A DNA stretch of 64,000 nucleotides from Terfezia claveryi (GCA_015179025.1 WHUX01000033.1:310001-374000), one strand, 5' to 3'. Counted from the first letter of the stretch, positions 51,171 to 61,240 are shown. Translations and numbers: made by a program. The notes: generated by a model not told the origin, from the sequence alone.

Positions 51171-54100
51171 TTACCCTAGATCTAGGTTTGAGAAGAAGGT
51201 TTCCACCAAGTCGATGATGGTATCCTTCTCCCCTTCCCTCTTCTTCCTGAGCCACCTCCCTCGCTCATCCATCTCCTCCCAACTCCCCCATCTCCTCCCT
51301 ACTTCCTTGCCCCGTGGGCAGACTAAGGCTACGTGCCTTCCTGTCTCTATATACTGCCCGCACATCCTGCACATAAGGTCAATCGTATCGTCCAAACTGG
51401 CCCGCCATGACTGGAGATTGCCCTTTCCTGTGCGACAGTGGACGTAATTCACCCTGGCCCTCCTCCCCCATTTTACCACCCTGCCCATCCCTGACCCTGC
51501 CACTCTCCTTTCCTCCTCCCTCATGTGCCTCCACTCTTGCTTGAGCCCTCCTTCTGTAATTAGAGGGCATTCCGGGTCTACTGCCTCCGCTCCTTCCTTG
51601 GCCAGGGAGTCAGCTCGCTCATTGCCTTCGATCCCCACATGAGCCTTAACCCAGCCTAGTCTGACCGCCTCCATCCCGGCCCTTACCTGTCTCTGCTTGA
51701 CTAGCCTGCAGACCTCCCTCAGGTCCGCCGTCCTAGCTCTCCCCACTCTACCAGCCTTGCGGATGGCTGCCAGCGCAGCTTGCGAGTCCGATAAGATTAG
51801 CAGGTTCCAGTTCCTATTCGCCTCCTCTAAGGCTTTCCTGATACCTACCACCTCTCCATCCCATACTGTAGCCATTTTTCCGATGCCAATGCACCCTTTT
51901 AGGCTTCCCCAGGATGAGCACCAGCCCCCTCCTACCTGGCCTAGCTCACTCTTACTGCCGTCCGTATAGATAATGGCATGGCCTTCCTTCGCCTCCTCAA
52001 TCTTCTTCTGCCACTCCTCTGGCCGAGATGTCTTGGTCAATCTGAGGTCAATTTTTGGGATGTAGACCTTTTCTAGGCTGCCTCCACAGCTCAGAACTTC
52101 ATTACCCTCCTCCTTCAGCACCCCCGCCTTACTCCGGATTGCAGACATTACCGAAGTAAAACCGTCTGCAGCTGGGAAGGGCTCCCCAAAGTAATCCCAG
52201 GCCCTACCCTCTTCTATATTCCTCCCTTCTACGCCATCCTCCAGCCAGAGGTCCCCTAGTGCTGTAGGGTCTCGCATCATCTTTACTATGAGCCTCGCTT
52301 GGGCCGCATCTAGAACTAGTCTGGGTGACTCCACTCCGGCGATTTGGCTCACTAACTCCCTCCAGGAGCCGTGGGTCGCATTCACGCATTTTTTTAGGGC
52401 CTGGTATTGGAGTCTCTCGAACTCCTCCTCCCAGTCCCTCTGTCCCCTCCACTCTAGCTCAGCACCCTACAGGGCCACCGTTCTTATCATCCCTGTGTAG
52501 GCTGCCCTCCAGCTGTTTGCGCTCATACCCTAGTTAGAGGTGCCTAGGCCATTAAGCTACCCTAGCATCCTACGGGCCTTCTCGATCCGGCTCTTCCAGT
52601 GCTCCCTAAATGACAGGGTCTCATCCATGATGATGCCTACCCATTTGACGCACTGAACATCCTTGTTTCTCCTCCTTCTGTTTTTCCTAAGCACCAACTT
52701 CTCATGTTTCGTATCCTCAAGAGGTAGGTGGCACTCCCTTGCCACTTTCTGGACTGCCTCATCTGCCTGTTGCAGAACCAGATTCATGTCCAACCCCTCA
52801 GCCTCCTCCTCCCAAACACAGACGCTAAGGTGTAGATCATCTACGTAAGAGGGTAGCTCAATATCATAGAGTACCACCTCTGCAACCTTCTCTTCCATTT
52901 TCTTAATTATTGGGGCTATCCAGATGAGGAAGATCACCGGGGAGAGCGGGGAGCCCTGTGGAGCCCCCAGGTTGGTCCTCCCATGACCTCGTATCTTCCC
53001 ATCCCATTCCAGCTGAAACCTCCTTGCCCTGAAGAAGCAGCTCTTTATTCAGGGGATCCACTTCCTTCCTTCTTCGGACTTCCTGAGCTCCCTGATGATG
53101 TCCTCTTCCCTTACATTCTGGAATTCCCCCTTCACGTCCCAGAAGGCCCAGCCGACCATCCCCTCCTTTGCTAAGCACCTCTGTGCCCTAGTCACCATCC
53201 GAAGGGCCGCCTCAGTTGCTGAGCGTTCTTTGACTGAACCAAACTGATGCCTGTGGAAGAGCCCAGACTCCTGGAGTCTATCTGCAACTACCTTTTCCCC
53301 TAGCTTTCCCATACAATTAATCAAATTGATTGGCCTCCAGCCTTTAGTTCTACCATGGTCCTTGCCTGGCTTAGGGATCATAACTACTTTGCTGAACTGC
53401 CACTCAGCTGGAGTCGTTCTCCTTGCCAGGTTGTCCGCCACCTCTCGCATTAGCTGGTCCCCCAAGCTGGTGCATAGTACCAGTTTAATGAACCTATAGC
53501 TTATGCCGTCTGGCCCAGGAGCCGATTTATTGCATGTGCCCTGAAGTGCTTTCCTAACCTCCTTCTCGAGTCCTTCTGTGGCCAGTCCATCCGGTACCAG
53601 CCCGTCCGGTGCCAGCCCGTCCGGTGCCAGCCTGTCCGGTGCCAGCCTGTCCGGTACCAGCCTGTCCGGCGCCAGCCTGTCCAGTATCCACTCGTCTAGT
53701 ACCCCCACCCTGCCCTCCTCCTCCTCCTCACCTTCCTGCCTACCATCTGCTCTCCACTTGAAGTGGTCTGCTACTAGCCCTGCTACCTTCTCCTCATCGC
53801 TTCTACATTCCTTACCGTCCTCATTAACCAGTTTCCCCATCACTCCTTTAAGGTGCCAGGGGTCCTTCGCCCACTTTACCACCTTCTACGGATCCTTTTC
53901 TCCATTCTCCTCACAGAAAAGTTGCCAGCAAGCCTTCTTCTTTTCCCGAATCATTGCTCTCAGCTTCTCCTTTTCCGCCTTCCATCTCCTAACCTGGCTT
54001 TCTTGAGTTAATCCATCTCCAGGTCTCTCTCTTCTGCTCCTGCGAGTAGTCTTGAGCTGGCTTGTGAGCTCCTCGTCCCACCACTTCTTAGACCTCCCTA

Positions 54101-54919
54101 CAATGTTGAGGACCTTATCATGGCGTAGGCGGAGGGCTTTTAGTTTTGCATATGGGCTAGCCCCTTCTAGGCCTCTTATCCATCGCTCTTCTCCTTCTGC
54201 TCCTTCCTCTTTGATCGCCTCAATCTCCTTCTCTAGGCTCCCCCAGTCTACTGCCCTTCATTCCATCACTGGCCTCGTCTCCCCCCAAGAAAGGTCGCCC
54301 CAAAGGGCCCAATGGTCTGCTGCCAATTTTTCCTTTTTTATCTCACCCCATCCATCTCCTTTGCTCAAGAACAAGTCAATTCTGCTCCGTATGGCTCTCC
54401 CATTCCTGATCCTTTCCCACGTTGCTCCGCTATCCCCTTCTGCAATTGCTAAACCATTCCCTACCATCCAGTCCGCCATGATCCGCCCCCTCAAGTTCTT
54501 AATACATGTGCTGTCCCAGACATAACTGTGAGCATTCCAGTCTCCAACTACCGCTACCTGCTCCCCCCCCCTAGCTTGCGGCTGACCCCAGAGAGCCACT
54601 CTTCCCATTTTTGGCCATGCCACTTCCCGTTTGCATAAACTCCTCCTAGCCTCTTACCCAGAATATTAACCACTACTAGGTTGTCCTCTTCTAGGTCAAT
54701 CTTGATATTGTCTGCTATGCCTTTCTGCCAATAAACAAGTACTCTCCGTCCCTTCCTTACTGTACTCCCCAAAACAAAAGAGGGGTGCCCCTGGCTTCCT
54801 CTGCCCTCCTTATCTATCCAGGCCTCCCCCACGAATGCCACCCCAACTCCTTCCCCCCTGCACCACTCCAGAAATGCGTGAGTATTCAAGTGACTACCCC
54901 CCACATTCTGGTATCCCAC
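51171..54919 (-). pseudogene. LINE ORF2: endonuclease, reverse transcriptase, RNase H; broken
   Basis: Endonuclease: GYQNVGGSHLNTHAFLEW, FVGEAWIDKEG, VVVGDWNAHS-like AVVGDWNAHS and AADHWALWGDLSW (54919-54260), with one frameshift in a C8 run at about 54563. RT: SAPGPDGISYRFIKL, KVVMIPKPGKD, GWRPINLINCMGKLGEKVVA, GAPQGSPLSPVIF and SYVDDLHLSV (about 53560-52850). RNase H: IIYTDGSKSELGQVGGGW, GEVVGIRKALEEA, ILSDSQAALAAI and VKAHVGIEGNERADSLAKEG (about 52000-51600). C-terminal CRMCGQYIETGRHVALVCP is a CCHC-like motif. The remaining stops (54258, about 53884, 53049, 52557, about 52523, about 52470) all lie one transition from Trp, Gln or Arg codons. Confidence 0.85.
53580..53695. repeat. 15-bp tandem repeat encoding a 5-residue unit between endonuclease and RT
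   Basis: Seven to eight units of GCCAGCCTGTCCGGT type encode (minus strand) LAPDR or LAPDG repeats within ORF2. The unit keeps the frame. Confidence 0.85.
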
Positions 54920-54930
54920 CCGGACAACTG

Positions 54931-57628
54931 TTAGTGGTGGTGGCTCGGCCCCACTACGATAGTGGGAGCTGCCAGTACCTTCCTGCTTCCTATTAGCTTA
55001 AACCCCTCCTCGTCAACCTCCTTCTTTCTCTTTCTTGCACTGCTCTGTTCTAGACTTCCACTGGTGGACATGCAGTACCTTCTCATATGCCCCCATCCTC
55101 CGCAGTTGTAACATTGTATTCCTCTTGTCTCAAAATCAGCGCCTTGACACCCAGCGCCTTGATAGCATCCAGTGCCTTGACGCCCGACACCCTAGTGCCG
55201 GGTACCCTGTTGCCTTCCAGATATGGCAGTCTCTCTCCTTACCGCTCCCTGCACTGCTTTGCCTTGCTCAAACATTGCTACTTTTCTCCTCTTACCATCC
55301 CACATAATCCCTGTCTTCACCAGCCTCATAGCCTCGGTCGAGTCCGCTGCATCGAAGGTAAAGCCCGTGATCTTTGCCCCTCCCCAGGCCTTAGGCATCC
55401 TTTTTGCCCCCTTCATATCTTTGTTCTCCTCTCTCAGTTTCTCAGCTAAGGCTCTCCTTCCCCTGGCCACCGTCATAGGTACTGCCGGAGCAATCATTCT
55501 GACTGCAGTACCTTCCTCCACCCATACGTTCAGAATCTCACCGCTATGTCCGAAGGCTTGGACAAGCATCCTCCCCACTTCCCTTGCTACTTTTAGGGGG
55601 TCAACTTCTTGTGCTACCCTCCCCACTGACCAATAGGACTCGTCCCCGAAGTCCCCCGTCCCTGCTCTTGCTGTGACCACTCATGCTGTACGGTCTAGGG
55701 TAACCCCAGTCGTTCTCAGCAGCATGTTCACCTTGCTCACTGCCGCCTCTAACTCTGCCTTCCCTTTTGAGTCGATTGCCTGCATATGGCCCATTACTAC
55801 CTCTATGGTCTTTAGGATTTCGCCGTTCACTACCTGCCTAGAACGTCCTATCTTGGTTTCTAGGGGTTGCTTCGTTTCCCTCTCAATCCTTTCCTTCATA
55901 GCCTTAGCCTCCTTCATTTTGACCCCTAGCTCAATCAACTCATCCTCTCCTAATACAGCCCTGTCCTTTCTTGCCAGCCCTGCCAGAGTCTCCTCGCAGG
56001 CCTCCCAAGCCCTTCGTTGACTCTCCCTAACCAGCGTTCCCTAAGCTGCCACCTTTTCCGCCTCCATCTGTGCTGCCTGTTCCCTCCTACTCTCTGCCTC
56101 GACTTCCTTCCTTCTAGCTTCGATCTTTTTAACCTCAGCCTCCTTCCTCTTTTCCTCTTCCACCCTTCCCTTCCTAGCAGAGATGGTCTTTTTAACCTGT
56201 GCCACTTCCTCTACTGTGCCCGCGCCCATGGCCACTGCCAGAAGAGCAAGCTGCTCCTTGACCTCCTTCAGCTCCATCGTGAGATACGTAAGTGCGCCTG
56301 ACTTAACCTGTGAGGCTGTTCTCCAGTGCCTTTCGGCCTCTACTATGGCCTTAATCTTGCCTGGTATACCTTCCGTAATTACCAGCTCGGAAAGTCTTCT
56401 CCAGCCTCCTTTGCCTTTACTGTCCCTATCCACACACCATCCTCCCTCTATGCAATCCCCATTAGCCACTAGGATGCATCTAGCCAGGTTGGCGTCATTC
56501 CTGGATCTCCAAGACCTATGCTCCCTATTTAACTCTCCGATCTGTCTCAGGACCTCGGCGTTCTCCCTAATGGCTCCGACGAGTTCGAGCTCGCTCCTTA
56601 GCTCAAAGACTGCTTTCCATATCCCCCCCTGCCCTGGCGTGCCATCTGTCTCCTCTTCCATATCAGTATCCTCCTTAGTTGGCCTTTGGCCTTCTACCAA
56701 ATCCTCCATTAATCCTGTGACTTCCTCTTCTGATAGGCCTCTGACTGCGTACCTGCTGTCCTCTAACCTCTTCCCTTGAAAGGGAGGGGGGGTTTCCTCC
56801 GGCCACTCATCCCCGTCCAAATCCCAAGCTGGAGGAGGAACTCCAAACACATTGCTCCTGATCTCCTCGAAGCTTCTCGGTACTGCTGGTTCGACCAGCT
56901 CCATCCTCAACTCCTCACCCAACTCCTGCAGTGACTTTCCGGATTCCAACCTTCGCTTCTTGCCATTCCCAACACTCTGTTCTCTTAAGGGCTCTCCATC
57001 TGAGTCCCCTTCCCCCTCTGAGATGTTCTCCAGCTCCGTTTCCAATCTTGCCAGCTGCTCCTTTGCCGTGCTTGCCGTCCTAACCCCCCCCTCTTCCTAC
57101 CCCTCGGTGTGGACAGAGTCCAGTGGTGCGTGATTCCAAACATAGCGCCGCTGTCGGCTCCGGCCGGCCTGACCGTGATGCTCTCCAGAATACCATCATC
57201 CCTGTCTGACTTCTGGTACTCCACATCGTATCCTTCCAGCTGTCTATTAACTGTCCCGTCCTGGATGGCAATCGACCTCCTCAGAATCTCGACTGCCCTT
57301 TCCGCCGAGAGGCCGTCCGTGACCTTGATGACCTCCTCCTCTTCCCTGAGGTCTTTTTCAACTTGGGAGATATGCATGCACCAATCCCCCTCGCCTCGCC
57401 ACTCCCCCTGGCGTGTTCAGTGTTGAATATGGCTTGGTTGAGGGCCTCCTCCCCCTTTTCCCTGAATTCCGGGATCAGCGCCCAGCCTGCCACATCCTCC
57501 AGTGTATATTGTCTTCTTTTCTTCAAACCTCCCTCGCCATCATGTTCGAGAAGCAATTTGCAGCCTCCCTTGCCCCAGTCCTTAATGGGGCCAAAAACGA
57601 CACCCCTTGGGGGTGGTGCCATCGTCAC
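54931..57628 (-). pseudogene. LINE ORF1 (gag-like), broken
   Basis: N-terminal block 57628-57281 (MTMAPPPRGVVFGPIKDWGK), then after a shift 57377-57080 (HISQVEKDLREEEEVIKVTD), then a long frame from 57045 (ETELENISEGEGDSDGEPLR) to 54931. Within the long frame there are stops at 56041, 55681 and 55192, each next to continued coding sequence. A charged coiled coil (about 56200-56045) precedes a central domain (TVARGRRALAEKLREENKDM, AKITGFTFDAADSTEAMRLV). A zinc knuckle, CYNCGGWGHMRRYC, lies near 55120-55080. ORF1 ends at 54931, just before ORF2. Confidence 0.8.
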
Positions 57629-57986
57629 AGAAGCTGACCGTACTCCGAAAAAACGGGGTAGAAAACCCGGCCAGCCGCGTGTGCGCTCTTATCAAACCAA
57701 GTAACGTGACCCTGAGCTCAGTGGGAGGCCGAATCAACCTAGGTTGGGTCGGTTGCCACGTATATTAGTCAGGGAGAAAGACCCCGCTTCCAAGGCGAGA
57801 AGTTCAGCGAACTTGACCCCTGGGGGAATCTGTAAAATGAGTTGAAGGACCAGGAAAACCGGATGAGCCTGCTCGCAGGAGCGTGCTGATCAGTTTAAGC
57901 TTGTGTACGACCTCGGGGCTGTTCCAGTAGTCGAGCTCGTTCGATCGCTCGGTCCTTGGATGTTGATGTGTACGTCTGGTTGGCAC

Positions 57987-58500
57987 AATCCCCTCCACAG
58001 GAGGCCAGTAGGGCAAGCGCCCTGAATTCACCCAGAGTTTCCGGCTGGACAAAAAAGTGAAGTACAGGTGGGAAAGTATATATGTATGTGTAGCGTTTGT
58101 CGATGCGTTTTTGCTGCCACTGATATAACAACTGTGGCCAGCCACGGAGAAGCTCACCTAGCCACCTGCGGCAGCCGGCTGACTACAAACGTATTTCATA
58201 GCAGCTGGCTGGGATGCAGGTCAGTGGGGCGTGGCATGCCACTTGCATCGGCAGCCGTCCTGGAATGAATATTGGAGCAGCTTATTCGGCGGCCTTGAGG
58301 CGGGCATGAAGCAGCTGATGGTAGAGTATGAGAGGGATGATATCGGCACCGGGAAGTGGGCGCGTGAGTGGGGCCATGTCCACAAAATTCCAGATAGAGA
58401 GAGTCCTGACCAAGGGAGAGGCTAGGGCATCGGTTATCGGGGATGCGTGGATGCCGGGCCCAGAACACTGCATGAGACGGTAAACGATTAAGAGGCACGT
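57987..58500. other. Remainder of the micro-insertion, then no supported gene
   Basis: 57987-58004 (AATCCCCTCCACAGGAGG) is the hairpin end of the micro-insertion into which the LINE inserted. The rest has no clear protein frame; parts may belong to the LINE fragment that follows. Confidence 0.5.
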
Positions 58501-58501
58501 A

Positions 58502-59962
58502 GAGAAGAGCCCTGCAGGACTATGAACTGGGAAGGGGTTAAGGAGTGCATTAAAGCTCTGAAAGAGGAGCCGATTGATTCCACCTGCGAGAAGTTTTGGA
58601 TTGAGTGATTTTTCCTTGTGATGGGTTAATTTCCTACCAGCGATTATATTAGTTTCCCATCTGCGATTCTTGAGGATTGGTTTTCTACTCGCGCGTACGT
58701 CTGGGGTTTCGGGTGTACATCCACAGGCCGCAAGGCATTCTTTATTTCAGTTCACCTTGTTTCCTTGAGTCTTACAGTTCTTCACTTTGGGTCGAGGCTC
58801 AGTCAGGCCTCCGGGTCATCGGCTACCCCGTTAATGCCAGCATGGGGCCTCGTCTCTGATTTTGTACTTATTCCGCGCGGGTCTGGCAGATTAACTTGCC
58901 ACACACTTGAATCCACCGGGTTTCCGTGTGGCTCCTCATGGCCCCCCTAACGGAGCTGCATAGGAGTATTAAGTATTTGAAAAAAAAAAAAAAGGAGCCG
59001 ATTGAAATGTGACAGTGCCAGATAGGAGAGCCGTACTAGCAGCTGGCGGAACTATTGAGGGTGGAAAGGACGTGGGCAATCAGAGCGGCAGAGGAAGAGG
59101 TAGTCAAAGAAAGGATAGAAAGAATTGATAAATGGGCGGAAAGATAAGAGGACAAGCAAACAGCTGAGGCAAGAGATATGGAAGGTCAAACGCGAGCATT
59201 GGAAATGGTGGATTGAACAGGGCCAGGATGTATGGGCATCCGCGAGGGGGTGTGCACCCTCTCACGATGCGGGAGGTGGTTGGCGAAGCATGTGTGCATA
59301 TAGCACACAAGACATGTTAACGGAAACGACGCCAGAGGCCTATTCCCGTGCTCCTCCAGCCTATAGGGTGGCTCCAAAAACCCAGAAATCATAGCGAATA
59401 TTGTTGTGGCATGTAATAGCAAATCTATCGCGGGCCCAGATGGTATAAGTTGACGATTACTGAAGGTTGTAAGGGTAACGGGCCTAGGGACAGTACTAAT
59501 GGATGACTTCGAAGTTGCGTGAAGAGGAGATCCGGGATTTTGCCGAGGGAGGAGTGGAGGTACATTACCTCAAGATAGTAATGATTCCGAAGCCAGGGAG
59601 GAACTGGACGAAAGCGAAAGGGTGGAGGCCAATCGGCCTAGCGAACACAGAACGAAAGTTAGGGGAAAAGGTAATAGCAGAGGACTGTAGGGGTGCGGGA
59701 TACTGGCATAGGGGGAATATACTGGGGGAATGAATGGGTGATGCGCAACCACGTACGGGCTTAACACGGGACCACAGGAAAGACTAGTGGGGCGGATCAC
59801 ACCTCAGAGTCAACATAGCGAGAGAACAAGTCAGACTCCCGAGCAGACTACCATTCAAAGCGAAGCGGCAGTTAGCAATAGGGCAGTTGTTGGAGATTCT
59901 AGAATATTGGGCAAAGTTACATTGGATCCCTAGCGAGGAGGAGAAACGGGTAGCGGCGGGGG
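58502..59962 (+). pseudogene. Second LINE fragment (endonuclease-RT linker and RT), decayed
   Basis: Blocks in changing frames: RTSKQLRQEIWKVKREHWKW (59150-59210), SIAGPDGIS (59430-59450), KIVMIPKPGRNWTKAKGWRP and IGLANTERKLGEKVIAED (59570-59680), and ILEYWAKLHWIPSEEEKRVA (59890-59955). These follow the order of LINE ORF2 but differ from the full-length element. It is split by a full SINE-like element (58578-58993) and by the pogo-type element at 59964. Confidence 0.65.
58566..59005 (+). mobile_element. Full-length SINE-like element, 416 bp, with 12-bp target duplication
   Basis: GGAGCCGATTGA at 58566-58577 and 58994-59005 flank a 416-bp element ending in 14 A. Order: TTCCACCTGCGAGAAGTTTT region, CAGTCAGGCCTCCGGGTCAT, CGGCTACCCCGTTAATGCCA, GGGTCTGGCAGATTAACTTG, CTTGAATCCACC, GGGTTTCCGTGTGGC, TCCTCATGGCCCCCCTAACG, AGGAGTATTAAG, poly-A. 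AGGCTCAGTCAGG weakly resembles a Pol III A box; a B box is not convincing. This is the best reference copy of the family. Confidence 0.88.
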
Positions 59963-60099
59963 GTACAGACAACTCTCGTTACAAGCATATCGTCGGGACG
60001 GAGGGAAATATGCTTATAACCAATATATGCTTATAGCTAGAGAAATTTATTACTAGGTAAGAAAGCCTCCGGAAGGACACCATAAATAGTAAACATGCA

Positions 60100-60424
60100 T
60101 ACAAATAACAGAGAGACATCAGGAAGAGGAGGAGGATGCTCCGGAAGGACCCAAAAAATCAGTTATCCTGTTTTGGACATGCTGCCGCCTGCGTTCCATC
60201 TCCTGGATCTACATCCGAGGGACCTCGAGGACTTTTCGGATTGAGGATTTAACTAATTTGAGAGTGTGTAAGCTCCTTATTGGGGTTTTGTGCTTCAAAC
60301 CAGCATTTAATATAGCGCCAGGTAGTCCCCGGGTTTTCTGCAGCATACGTTCGGAAAGCTTGTCGCTCATTCTCTGACCATGCTTGTCGTTGCGAACATG
60401 TAGAGATCCATGAGGATTAGGCAT
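60100..60424 (-). pseudogene. Pogo-type transposase remnant: HTH and C-terminal end
   Basis: The minus strand reads ERQAFRTYAAENPGTTWRYI, KCWFEAQNPNKELTHSQIS, a stop, then ILNPKSPRGPSDVD. This is a CENP-B/pogo N-terminal helix-turn-helix (xWFxxxx...LTxSQISxIL). In another frame QEMERRRQHVQNRITDFLGP follows, the same C-terminal peptide as in the element at 9961. The DDE core has been deleted. Confidence 0.7.
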
Positions 60425-60691
60425 TTGAGCTTGTCGAGTAAAATAGCAGTAAGGGTTGTTCCTAGTATGTTACTATAGATTCAACTTGTACGTTTATTTC
60501 TATCGATAAACATCCAAATATGGCAAGGCGCTATACAAGCATACAGTATTGAAAGGACATATACAACACTACCTAGCTAGGCATTACTGTAATAGATAGT
60601 TGGGATGACACGAGCGGACTAGCGGACCCATAAGGTTGAAACCTGGGGATGAACCGAGACTTCTCCGAGACTTCTAGATCATCGAATACAT

Positions 60692-60721
60692 CATTGAGGA
60701 TAGTCTGGTTGACATTGAGGA
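60692..60721 (-). mobile_element. Micro-insertion, 12 bp, with 9-bp duplication
   Basis: CATTGAGGA at 60692-60700 and 60713-60721 flank TAGTCTGGTTGA. It lies inside the pogo-type element. Confidence 0.82.
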
Positions 60722-60934
60722 TCACACTTTAGACCTTCTAAGTATGTATGGTGACTAAGCCAAAAAAATAAGAATATTCTAGTAACGAATTTATGCTTAT
60801 TTACTATGTGGGACTGCCGACTTGTAACCAATATATTCTTATATCTGATATGCTTGTAACGAGAGTCGTCTGTATCAAGGTAGGTGGTAGGCACTTGAAA
60901 AGGTACAGGAAGAGGGACAGATTAACATAAGATA

Positions 60935-61240
60935 TGTGGAGATATCTTGTTAGGCAGCGGAAGTGGTTCTAGCGAGGCGGCGGCGGCAACGGCAGCGAGC
61001 ACAGGTGCGAGCAGATCTCTAGTAATAAACCTACTACAGCGGGTGGTAAAACGCGAAGTGGATAATAGAACTAGGAGAAGAACAATGCGAGTGAGAACGA
61101 GGCGAATTGAAGACTTGCTTGATTATCGATAAAATACAGGTCCGGAGCGGTGTCTATATACATGGAATTTCAGGGTAAATGACAAGCGCAGGGATGTGTT
61201 AATCGACCAAGGAAATGCGCGATGACCGACAACCGGGTGG
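60935..61240 (+). repeat. Second copy of the coding-like repeat at 43720-44510
   Basis: GATATCTTGTTAGGCAGCGG, AAGTGGTTCTAGCGAGGC, CGCGAAGTGGATAATAGAAC, GACTTGCTTGATTATCGATA and AATACAGGTCCGGAGCG align with the other copy in inverse orientation. Here it is not split. A 61-codon frame (60950-61132) ends RRTMRVRTRRIEDLLDYR. Confidence 0.6.

Larger units (their letters stand above)
50933..57986 (-). mobile_element. Full-length Tad-like LINE, 7,028 bp, with 13-bp target duplication
   Basis: The element runs from 57973 (5') to 50946 (3', 18-base poly-A) on the minus strand. GTCTGGTTGGCAC flanks it at 50933-50945 and 57974-57986, a perfect 13-bp duplication. ORF1 (gag-like, zinc knuckle) and ORF2 (endonuclease, reverse transcriptase, RNase H) are recognisable; this set, with an RNase H after the RT, fits the fungal Tad clade. 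Three frameshifts and about nine stops make it inactive, although its ends are intact. It landed within a pre-existing micro-insertion, the rest of which is at 57987-58004. Shorter copies of the same family are at 42367-43016 and 35055-35235. Confidence 0.88.
59964..60874 (-). mobile_element. Pogo/Fot1-type element, about 907 bp
   Basis: Ends CAGACAACTCTCGTTACAAG and (inverted) CAGACGACTCTCGTTACAAG continue to 26 bp with one mismatch; TA on both borders. It inserted in the LINE fragment. It has kept both ends of a transposase gene in minus orientation but not the core. Confidence 0.82.

Noticed and set aside
53578..56779. Long plus-strand Ser/Pro-rich frames opposite the LINE (53578-54006, 56183-56779 and others)
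   Set aside because: Mirror frames of the acidic/charged LINE ORFs; the minus strand carries the recognised domains.
58790..58860. tRNA-derived head in the SINE-like element
   Set aside because: A weak A-box-like word is present, but I could not find a B box at the right distance or a cloverleaf.
7737..60721. Micro-insertions as Helitron ends
   Set aside because: The shared end ...GACTA with an upstream hairpin recalls Helitron 3' termini (hairpin then CTRR), but Helitrons do not make target duplications and the other end would not be truncated at random.
7737..60721. Micro-insertions as sequencing-adaptor or assembly artefacts
   Set aside because: Duplications vary from 8 to 12 bp, inserts vary in sequence (different loops, point changes), and one is split by a 7-kb LINE. 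An adaptor would be uniform.
7737..60721. Micro-insertions as introners (mobile introns)
   Set aside because: At 9-32 bp they are too short to be spliced and have no GT...AG ends.
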